Shown in pieces: positions 20,817-52,310 of a stretch of 64,000 nt of DNA. Origin of the DNA: Amia ocellicauda (taxonomy: Eukaryota > Chordata > Actinopteri > Amiiformes > Amiidae); NCBI RefSeq assembly GCF_036373705.1, contig NC_089856.1, positions 13,422,501-13,486,500 on the forward strand. Direction: 5' to 3'. Both the position numbers and the translations under genes were made by a program. The notes under the pieces were generated by a model. The model ran no database searches, was not told the origin of the DNA, and saw only the letters and a program-made list of their open reading frames with translations. Within the stretch, counting starts at the first letter, position 1. Each line of letters begins with the position of its first letter.

Positions 20817-22378
20817 TGTAGCTTAAGGTACACTTATAAAGAGGTCCTCTCTCACCTCAGCCAAGAAGTCTTACTTCCAATCTCTCTTCGAATCCACTAT
20901 CAACAACTCTTGCAAACTCTTCTCCACCTTCTCCTCCTTCCTTCCGGCGCTTACTCAAGAAGCATCTCTTCCGACAGCACTTGTAATATTAGTCCGCTAT
21001 CCCTGCTAGATAGCACTTCAGCTTATTATGCTCCTCGCGTTCTTGATTGTTTTCCTCCTTGCTCCCTTTCCCGTAGCCCTCGTCTGTAACCCTACATCTT
21101 GACAGCACTTAGCTTTCACCGTCCAGGATGTAGGAAGTCTCTTACTGTACTTGTGTAAATTGTAAATTGTAAATTGGAATTTGTAAAATGTATTATTTTG
21201 AATTGCTATGTTTTAGCTAAATTGAATTTGTAATGATTGATGCCTTGTACTTCTCTGTATTTTTGCACTGTTTGCACTTATGTTGTAAGTCGCCCTGGCG
21301 TCTTCCAAGAAATAAAAAAAAAAATAAAAAAAATAAAAAAAATAAATAAAAAAAATAAAAAAAATAATAATAATAATAATAATAATAAGTATCACCTTAT
21401 CAAGAATCCTAGAATCTTGTAGAACTCAATTTCTGCAAAAAAGGCAGTCCGGTTTGGCTTTGTCCAATAACTTCCACGCAGTCGATGCCCCTGGAAGTTG
21501 GGGTTTCGCGAAAGTAGAGTCTTTTCCAAACAGATTTTCCACTGGTTTGAAGGCTCCAAGGTTGTGCACAAAATCTTCTTTGCAAGCAGGGGTTCCACCA
21601 TAGTTACTTGAAGACAAAGTCTTGAGGAAAGCAGGGCCCTGTTAGTTTCCAAGGGTCAAGTTTCTTAAGACTCAATAGCTATTTAAATGACTGAACACTT
21701 TCGTATTGCAGTTGACTTTGTCAATTGTCCAGCTGTAAAACTCCACTGATCAGGTGGGCACAGGCAGGCAGGTGCAGGTTCTAAAGTACTTTAATTAATA
21801 AAGTTCTTTAAAGAATTCTTCTTACGGCTCAATCTCCTTCTCCCAGTTTAACTCTTCTGTTGCCGGCAAAGACTTGATTGGTTTCCGGTTCTGGTTCTGG
21901 CAACAGAACTAAGTTGAGTTGAGGCAGCGAGTTACCGGTTAAGGTGAGAGAGAGAGATGCCGTGCGCTACCCTTTATACGCCTGTCAGATTATAGACGAT
22001 TGGTTCTTGAGTTTGCAAGATTGGATTTCAGATTTCAGCCCCCAGTGTCCTATTGGAGGGGGCTCGATTTATGACTGATGTCAATCCATGCCATCTTTTG
22101 GAAATGCCGGTTGGCCTGGGTTCGTAGCTCTGTTTTGGGATTTCGGCTTTTATTACCACCAGGCCCTATTCCCCAGACATTTCACAGCAGGGATTCCAAG
22201 CCATTTGGCCCATTCTAGGTGAGCCGACTCCCTAAACTGTCATTTTGACATAGAACAGTTCATGGGCCGATGAGCTCTGGAATTCTGGTAACACATTCTG
22301 GGGAGAAGTCTTCTTTAGATCAGAGCTCCAGCTCAGGGCTAGGATGCTCTATCAAAATACACCCCCCTTAATGCTACA
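20817..22378 (-). mobile_element. LTR of an LTR retrotransposon/retrovirus-like element (family A), minus orientation, interrupted by a LINE
   Basis: Reverse-complement relative of the clean solo LTR at 36038-37594. It has the ends tgtagcttaag (20817) and atgctaca (22378), the shared agtatcaccttatcaagaat, the ccctttatacgcc TATA region and the purine-rich gagagagaga leader. About 550 bp (20839-21388) is a LINE 3' end inserted near its 3' terminus. A TAAG follows at 22379-22382, but the other side reads gccc, so this copy is not a simple solo LTR with matching target duplication. Confidence 0.8.
20839..21388 (+). mobile_element. 5'-truncated LINE (non-LTR retrotransposon) 3' end
   Basis: Contains the end of a reverse-transcriptase ORF reading LLKKHLFRQHL then stop (about 20950-20985). 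A 3' UTR follows, with agtcgccctgg and an A/AAT-rich tail to 21388. The same 3' UTR is at 31712-32100. Insertion is into the family A LTR. Confidence 0.75.
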
Positions 22379-23392
22379 TAAGGTTTCCTTCCAACCAATT
22401 GCATTTTGCCACCACCATAAGTTGTGTACTTTATGCTAATTAAATTTAGAAGTGGGGGTCGTTTGGAATTTGGCTAGGAGTCAATCAGAGGACAGGTACC
22501 CTTTTGGTCTCTGGACACATAGATCAGCCAGGCTACCAGGGAACTAGATAAAAGGAAGGAAATCTGTTTCCTCTACTGAACCAGATAGGACAGAATTTCC
22601 CATAGAAAAATACATTCTAACAAATAATATCTTACATATAGATTCCAAAAGTTCAAGGCATTGTGCTGGTAAGGTGTCCGGACCAACATGCCTGACAACA
22701 ACTGTGGCTGGGGGCAGCAGACTGTCAAGAATTCTTTGAGTTTTATGCATGTCAGAGAGAGACTGATCGTCAAGTAGAAAATCAATGCTGGCCCGCCATG
22801 TATCAAAGTCAGGATCAGTGTTCGGTCTGGGACTTCTTCCTGAGAAAGCTTTAAGATGGAAAGCAGCATGGGAAGAGGACACAGCATCACTGGTTTTCAC
22901 TACATGCTCCATCACTACTCGCTGAATACCTGGAGGATTCAGAGCACTTGTAGGCAGGTTCAGGGACATAGTTTCAACAACACTAGCATCAGAACTGCTC
23001 AGCTGACTTTACCGGTGTGCTTTCCTTGGCAGGGTTTTCAGGTTCTGGAATCACTTGAGTAGGAGTACAAGGTCTAGAGGATTCATTTTCTGAAAACTTC
23101 AAAGCAGAGCTCTTTTGCAACTCATTTTGAAGAACATCCTGCAGAGGCTTTCCACTGACTTGGGCAATGGCTTTCAGGCTCTCCAAGTATCCTTCAGTAG
23201 CACTGCTGCTGACTGCAGATGCATACACACTCCTTAGGCTGCGAACATGAAAGACAAAATTGGCATCTTGAGTGCTTCGGATAACCATAGGCAGTGAGGG
23301 CTCCAGATTACTCATGGCAGATTCATAGACAAACTCCACAATTGCACTGCGGTGGATTGTCAATAAGCAAGTTGCACTTGATCGACCCATAT
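22379..23392 (-). pseudogene. LTR-retrotransposon gag relic (Ty3/PNMA-type) plus LTR-like fragment
   Basis: Minus-strand frame 23390-22989 starts MGRSSATCL and runs through the N-terminal gag region. After a frameshift, 22969-22690 continues with a capsid-type segment (LKAFSGRSPRPN, DFDTWRASIDFLL, RILDSLLPPA) typical of Ty3-like and PNMA-related Gag. The capsid then stops and is replaced by sequence matching the LTR-like repeat at 8293-8720 (22645-22379). No protease, reverse transcriptase or integrase is present. It is a decayed, gag-only remnant. Confidence 0.7.
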
Positions 23393-23856
23393 CTCTTCAG
23401 ACAAGATTCTAACTCTTGGTCCAGGTGAGAAAGAGTTATGCCACTGACAATAACTGAATCCTGAACTTTTAAATTTTCACATTTCACTATTTCCATGTCT
23501 ATTAATTTAGCTGCTTACCTATATAATGAGTGTTAAAATCTGTTAACAATTAACCTCGTAAGCTCCTTACAGAAGATGAGTTTGACTCACTGGAGCCTAG
23601 GGAAATGATGATAGAACTAATTAAAGAAACAACTCAGACTCATAGGTAACTGTTAATTAATAGAAAAAAGTAAATGTATTATTATTGAATGAATTGAATA
23701 CCTTTGAATAATTTGACAAATAAAACAATATAAATAAAACTCAAATAAACAACAATAATAAACACAATAATTCAGTTCAATTAGGTATTTAGATTTCAAA
23801 ATCAGTATGTCACATTCCAAAAATAAATTTCACAGTTCAAAAATCAATGTCCAGAG

Positions 23857-23926
<70 letters not shown>

Positions 23927-24950
23927 TTCAGACTTCAGATTCAATATTCAAATGTTACTCAATATTTGAGTTAGTTTCAGTTCAATAGAAGAGACTCAAC
24001 GAGTGATCCACAGAGAATCCAGAGGAAAAAAAACAACAAGATAGCACAGTTTAAGGTGATTGTTCTGTCTACTTCCAGGTACAGTCAGTTAGAAGGATCG
24101 CGCGCCATGTCCAAACCACAGACAAAGCATCCACGGCAGGGACAAATCAGGATTCCGTAGGTCAATGATTCAGAGAAAATACAACAGATAGAAAAGAAAA
24201 AAAAAACATGCCAAGAAAAAAGGTAGGTAAAGAAATAAAATAAAGTATTCTTTTGATTTGGCCTTATTCCAGCAAATTTTTGTATTTCACATGCATTTCT
24301 AGCTTTCCCAGTTCATTTATATGTCTACTTCCTTCAACATCTATTTCCTTAAAGTGTGAACTTCTAAGGATATTTTCACTTTAATTATCTATTTCTAGAT
24401 TATTTAAATTCTCTAATTAAAGGCTATAAACACGAGTACACTGTCTTGCTTCACCCTCCATCTTTTCTCTTCTCTCACTCTCTACTCCTCTCACTCTCTT
24501 CCTTCACGCTCTCCTTGTTAACTCTCTTCCTGGAGGCAGGACTAACCTCCGACCTCACCCAATAAAACTTACTTTGGCCAATTTATTTTCTAGATTTAAA
24601 TGTATAATATTGTATAAATTAACTTTAATCTGCATTATTTTGCTATTAATACTAAAGAGATATTAATTAAAAAAAATACTCATGATTACTAGTGACCTAG
24701 TCAGTGACCTGGGTTACAACTTACTGTGCACAACAGGTTCAAAGCCAAAGAACATTCTGACCACTAATTTATTGCAGTGTTTGCTCAAATGCTCTTACAA
24801 GAACTCTGGAAGTTTCTTTTTTTTGTATGTTACAGTATGGTAAGTTTGTTTGCTTGTGTTGTGGATATGAGTTAGTTTGTGCTGCACTTTTTGTTTTTCA
24901 CTTCAGGGCCACCGTAGTTGTGGCAACATTACCCTGAAATTCCACGCTGA
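23393..24950. other. No gene seen; (AT)n array at 23863-23924
   Basis: AT-rich DNA of unknown origin upstream of the gag relic. It may include the rest of that retroelement's leader, but I see no primer-binding site. The only structured feature is a perfect AT microsatellite of about 60 bp. Confidence 0.45.
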
Positions 24951-24954
24951 AACA

Positions 24955-25089
24955 CACAGAAGATAAGGGGGAGTACACTCTGTTAGTGTGGCAAATGCGT
25001 TTCACGGATGAGGAGATGCATAAATACTTTCATAGGTCACCACATCGTTTTTCTGACCTGCTGCAGTGCCTACAGTCGGATACCAAATA
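24955..25089 (+). pseudogene. Harbinger (HARBI1-like) transposase N-terminal relic
   Basis: A short frame reads ...GEYTLLVWQMRFTDEEMH, KYFHRSPHRFSDLLQCLQ, then stop. The pattern 'YHTL...MR..DEE.H..Y.RM...F..LL' is the N-terminal signature of PIF/Harbinger nucleases. The DDE part is absent. Downstream sequence to about 25390 (acgcgagatagttgag..., cataaatcaggcttc) looks like the terminal region of such an element. Confidence 0.5.
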
Positions 25090-25570
25090 AACTACCCGAT
25101 ATACTTCCCTGCTCAACCAATCAGCATTTGTTTAACACACAGGGCCACAGATACGCGAGATAGTTGAGATTTTGGAGGTGTGCGCGTTGACTCCTCTGCA
25201 AGTGTCTGCGAGCTATGGTTACCCAGAAAACCCTTCTCTGCGTCACTACACAGAGACGTTTACGTTTATCTTCGCAGAAGCATAAATCAGGCTTCAGTCT
25301 GCTGCTGTGGGCCTACAGCCATATATACTTACCTTCAACTGGTTAGAGATTGTGGAAGCAGGAGATCGGCTGTAAGATCTTCATTGTGAAACCGTGACAT
25401 ACAAGTAAAATATACCGTTTTATATATTTACATTTTGCATAGAATAAATACTAGCATTAACAACCTACTCATTGCATTTCCATTGTGTTTTCATTTGTCC
25501 AATTCATTGGATTCATTTTGAACAGTGATAACCAACATGTACAGTACTACATGCTAATATATGCATTACA

Positions 25571-25607
25571 TAATAATAATATTATTATTATTAATAATAA
25601 TAATAAT

Positions 25608-25675
<68 letters not shown>

Positions 25676-25676
25676 G
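25571..25676. repeat. (TAA)n microsatellite
   Basis: About 105 bp of ATT/TAA trinucleotides with few interruptions. It lies in anonymous DNA with no gene. Confidence 0.95.
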
Positions 25677-25679
25677 TAT

Positions 25680-26892
25680 AGACTATAAGAGTAAAACTAA
25701 AAAGTGCACAGTCCCAGAAGAAATCACTGAAAAGTTAAAAGTCATAATAAAATGAAAATAAAATAGAGCACAATAATAAAAGGATTTAAAAACAAACTGC
25801 ACATATATAAACCTATCAAGTACAGTGCAAATGCCGTGAACACCCTTCAATGTGTTCATAATAACCAAACGGACCACACATGTGGCTACGGAAGACCAAA
25901 CTGCACCATTCCAGCGGTGTCTGTCTTTATTTTGTCCCATTCAATGCACTGATGATGACAGATCGGGTGCACTGTTTCAAGTGTAATGCGCAGCTTTTCA
26001 CAACTACAGCAGATTAAGAACTCCCTTCACTCAATGATGGCTGAGCAACGACTGAATGGACTGCCAAAAATATTGAGCATGAACTGGTTCAACAGCTGGA
26101 TTTCACGGAGACTGTAGGTGCCTTTGCAGGGAGAAAAGGCAAGTGGGTCAACTTCCATTAGTGGTAAGAATATACTTTTGCGTATCTTGCTGTCTGGTGA
26201 ATGTTCTGGGGGGACTGGTCTGTGCAAATTAGTAAAGATGTCTTTATTTTGTCTGTGCAGATATCAATAGAATCCAGCTTAATTTTCACAGATAGAGTAA
26301 AAAATATCTTGATTAGTTTCAGGCACAACTATGAAAAAGATGAAAAGCATTTATTTATTTATGTGCTTGTGTAACGGGGCTCATTCTTGCCGTAATGAGC
26401 CTGTTACAAAGTGACGTAACCCCTCAGTAAAAAGTAGTACAGTGTTAAGCCTCCCATGGTAGGGGATCTGGCCTTTTAGAGTAGAGGGCTTAACATTGCA
26501 CTGCGCTGGAGCCGCTGCGGTGCGGGGCGCTGGTGGTGTGCGGCTCGAATCCCGGGCTGGGAGCTCTGACCCGCATCGGCTACACTTGTTTGTCTATTTT
26601 ATTGCCATATTATAATTTGATGTAACTGATACATGTACCACACCTTACATGCTGTAATAGCAGTCAATGTTTTATTAAATTTAAGTACACCATCAAAAAA
26701 GTCAACACAGATTAAAATCAGGGTAAAAATGCAGAATTACTATGGAAGAAAATAGGCCCCAATGACCATCTTCCAACTTAATATTCAAGGAAATCAAAAT
26801 ATTGAGATATTTTCTCTTTTAATAGTGGACTTCAGATTTTCATCAACTTCAGATTATCACATTCAGTTAGAGGAGGATTTGACCTCCCACAG
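25680..26892. other. Intergenic; palindrome and SINE-like segment
   Basis: A near-perfect 39-bp palindrome spans 26370-26408 (tgtaacggggctcatt ... aatgagcctgttaca). About 100 bp further, at 26470-26590, a GC-rich segment contains ggctcgaatcccggg, close to a tRNA B box, suggesting a tRNA-derived SINE. I cannot place an A box with confidence. No protein gene recognised. Confidence 0.4.
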
Positions 26893-49264
<22,372 letters not shown>

Positions 49265-49325
49265 GTCTTCCTCTGCTTTCTGATCCTCCTCTCTACAGCT
49301 GGCAGGTGAGCACACTCACTCTCAC

Positions 49326-49355
49326 GGGTCGCTCTGGTAGCTCTGTCTCGATGAC
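49326..49355 (-). other. Possible 30-nt microexon upstream of deltex start codon
   Basis: Flanked by a 3' splice site (ctgaaacag) and a 5' splice site (GTGAGAG), open in phase 0 for ten codons reading VIETELPERP. The paralogue at 54943-54972 has the same size and borders and reads VIQTELPERP. It lies 5' of the ATG exon, so it may be 5' UTR or a relic of a longer N-terminus. Confidence 0.4.
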
Positions 49356-49533
49356 CTGTTTCAGAAGCAAATCACAAGACAGAATCGCAGGATGACTGAT
49401 TGTCTAGAGAGACCTGAACCCCCACAGAAATTAAACTGCCCGCAACTGTAAACAAGTCAAAGGAATAAACGGAAGAACAACAACGACAACAACAAACCTG
49501 TTATACCATTAATTTCCATGCGATTTTCAAAAT

Positions 49534-49965
49534 CGAAAGTTGGACAGGCACCGATTACTTTCGCTTCAGGGCTGTATTTAACTTCGCCTTTTCCGCCTTC
49601 GCTTTACGGTCAAAACAGCACGGAAAGTCGCATCAGATCTGACTTTGATGGAAACTCGTTCTTACAAAACCCTCGGCTCCGAATTAAAACACCAAACTCA
49701 CTCGCATTAAGCCGTTAACGTGACATTGCGATGCGCCCAACTGTCTTTCAGTCGGACCTTTAAAAACACGGGCGCCTGGGTCTCCTCTAATGTCAACCCC
49801 GAGACCTGTCAGCGGCCGCAGCGTGAGAGCCGCAGCCGGTTTGTGGAGTTTATTTACGGGAAGGTGCGAGTGGCAGCCCCTCTTACCTCGCAGCCCCGCA
49901 GTCGCAGCTCTGTTCACACGGCGCGTCACTTCGCTTTCGGCGGCAGAAATGAAAGCGAAACTGAA
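49534..49965 (-). promoter_or_regulatory. Promoter / first noncoding exon of the intact deltex gene, with ISRE-type motif
   Basis: On the gene strand, AGTTTCGCTTTCATTTC (49946-49962; on + strand gaaatgaaagcgaaact) matches the interferon-stimulated response element / IRF site (tandem GAAANN). About 60-75 bp downstream is a strong donor GAG|GTAAGAG (exon end 49887), pairing well with an acceptor ctgtag at 49293-49298 before the ATG exon. The block is CpG-rich and almost identical to 55512-55938. Confidence 0.6.
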
Positions 49966-50509
49966 GCAGCAGTGCGGACGTCGCTCTGATAATATCAACC
50001 CTGTCTGGATGGCAGAGCGAAATAACGGACCCAACGCGTCCGTCTCGTCTCGGGATTGGTGTAGAGATTAAACAAGACCAGTCGGAATTTGAGATTTGAC
50101 CCCCATACACGCAACATTAAAGCATGGATGATGAACATAACTTTTATTAACGTCTTGACAGCTCCACAGATGCTGTAGTTCTTATGAATAAAGCTACAAT
50201 GTTGTCCAACCTGTGGACCTGAATATTGTTTCTGTTGCTACGGGGACACGCACACAACCTAGGGCTGCGCAGTTTATGTGTGTGTATTAGTAGTGCAAGG
50301 AGTAAAATAAATTAGTCGTGTAGATTAATTATAGTAGAGCATTATAATACAATATGAACATAGGTGTGTTTGCACGGTTGTGCTTGTTTGATTACTACTG
50401 CCTGAGTGCATCAGACTAGAGCGCTAGTCAGCTGTCTGTGGTCCGGTTAGCATACGGATTGAAATCATAGCAAGATCTTTCTCTTCATTATAATCAACCT
50501 TATAATAGC

Positions 50510-50541
<32 letters not shown>

Positions 50542-50934
50542 AACGATATTAATACTATAATATTAATAAAAACAACAGTGTGCGTGTTAGGGGGCTGGGA
50601 AACACAGTGACTGTGTGTGTTTAGTAACTTCTGCAGCACTGATTGAGTCTGCATTTCAGAGTGCAGAGTGCAGGAGAGCAGATATGAGTGGAGGAGAGAG
50701 GACAGGGTCACACACTCACATCACAGATACCACAGATATAATCTTATTTCCCTGCCTGCCTACCCCCACCTGATAAAACCTGGCCCGCCCCTGTCTGCGC
50801 TGACAGGAGGGGACTGTGGCTATCTACCACTCCCTCTCTCTCTCTCCCACCTACTCCTTTCTGTCTTATCTGTCTCTCTCTCTCCATCAGTCAATCTGTC
50901 ACTCTCCATTTAGCACTCTCTGGTTACTCAGCTG
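49966..50934. other. Between tandem deltex units; no gene seen
   Basis: Intergenic DNA upstream of the intact deltex promoter. Short (AAT)n at about 50511-50540. No head-to-head PARP9-like gene is present. Confidence 0.5.
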
Positions 50935-51694
50935 TCTTCATGTACATCACAGGTTCGGCGCCATGCAGAGTTCACATCTCTCTATTCAGCATGCAGTCCA
51001 GGCAGTGGGAGGACAGTGCATCTCGCCTCTCCCTGTGTCAGTAGGGGCTGTGGTTGTGCTCAGACCCACAGACAAGAAATGAGCGACCACAGAGACAGGG
51101 CAGTGCGGTGCAGAGAGACAGTGTTTATTGGCAGCTGCAGTACAGGTGGGGGGTTCGATACAGAGTGATTGTACATGCCTACATTCATTAGTGTCATGAA
51201 TTATGAACCAGAGATATACTTCTTTTTAGTTACTTCTATTCAATACAAAATTACAGCTTTAGCTCTCAGTCTCACAGTAGTAAACTCCTTAATGCTTCCA
51301 GTAATTCTTCTCTTAAAGACACCCTGTCACCCGGATATAGTATTACTACAATCAGGAAAACATACAACATAAAATATCAACATCGCCCGCTAACCCTTAA
51401 ACCCAACTTCAGGAAACACAAACTGGAATCCTACTGGACTCGAACACCGTGACATTAACACTGTCTTCCCTGCTGCTACAGAGCATAACCGACTCTACTG
51501 TCAGTGCGGCTGTAGTGGCCTTCCCCATTAATACACTGGTCAGCAGGGTGGGGCAGAGGAGCAGGGTAATGGGAAAATACAATTCAGTATAAGAGAGACA
51601 CATACATGTAAATATATATATATAATGGCAGAGTGCCCTTTTCTGGTAAGTTAGCACATTACAAAATGTCAGACGACAACAGATTAATATTAGT

Positions 51695-51764
<70 letters not shown>

Positions 51765-51800
51765 GTTGTAGCTAATTATACATTTAAAAGAATCCTTAAA
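50935..51800. repeat. Duplicated block shared with 56185-56850
   Basis: Stretches such as cagtgggaggacagtgc, gtgtttattggcagctgc and ctgtcttccctgctgctaca recur in order at 56290-56660. On the minus strand the sequence contains GCCAATAAACAC (51120-51131), a good polyadenylation signal, so this may be the 3' end of the deltex unit upstream. An (AAT)n array occupies 51700-51764 only here. Confidence 0.7.
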
Positions 51801-51984
51801 ATGTAATATACCCCCACCACCAACACTCACACTCACTCACACTGGGGTTGTAATTGACAGTGATTCATTCTTAATCAGCGGGAATATAAGTGTGTCTTAT
51901 ACAGTGCAACAAAAACATGGTCACACACACACACACAAAATGCATGTCAGCAAACACACTGCTTCAAGAAACACTGACACACAC

Positions 51985-52310
51985 TCTCACTGCCTGTATC
52001 CCACTGGGAATCTCGTAGTCGATCCTGAAGGATCAAGCCACAGTGGGGGAATCTGGGGAGGCTGGTAGGTGATCTGATATACCTCATCCTTCTAGGGGGC
52101 TGGTTACACCTTCCCAAACACGTCCTGGCAGACATGGCACACTGCGCTAATGATGTGCACCGCCGACTCCAGGCACTCATCACAGAACTCTCCCCCTCCG
52201 TGCCCTGCTCACCTCCCAGTCCTGCTCCTGCTCCTGGGCTGACAGCTAAAACCAGCACCACCCCCAACTCTCCACAGTCCCTCCCCTCTTTTGAATGCCA
52301 GCCCAGGGCA
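51985..52310 (-). pseudogene. Third deltex catalytic exon, deleted and degenerate
   Basis: On the minus strand, GWHSKEG aligns with the KLGWPAFKG segment of the intact exon, followed by a gap removing the first RING half. Then FCDECLES, ISAVCHVCQDVFGKV, RMRYIRSPTSLPRFPHCG and a frameshifted end before a mutated donor. The next exon is missing: sequence at 51945-51980 matches intron DNA near 7630-7670, showing a deletion of about 1.3 kb. Half of the RING zinc ligands and most of the C-terminal domain are gone. Confidence 0.85.

Noticed and set aside
49720..50071. Arg/Ser-rich frames on both strands, repeated at 55698-55991
   Set aside because: They are shared only because the promoter block is duplicated. 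The block contains a splice donor and an ISRE-type motif and behaves as regulatory DNA; substitutions are too few to test coding constraint.
49966..50934. Head-to-head PARP9 partner of the deltex gene
   Set aside because: No macro-domain or PARP-like coding sequence is visible upstream of either deltex promoter in this window.
51409..51657. Minus-strand frame with MGKATTAALTVESVMLCSSREDS, partly conserved at 56600-56710
   Set aside because: Conserved only within the local duplication, with frame-disrupting differences; more likely 3' UTR of a deltex unit than coding.
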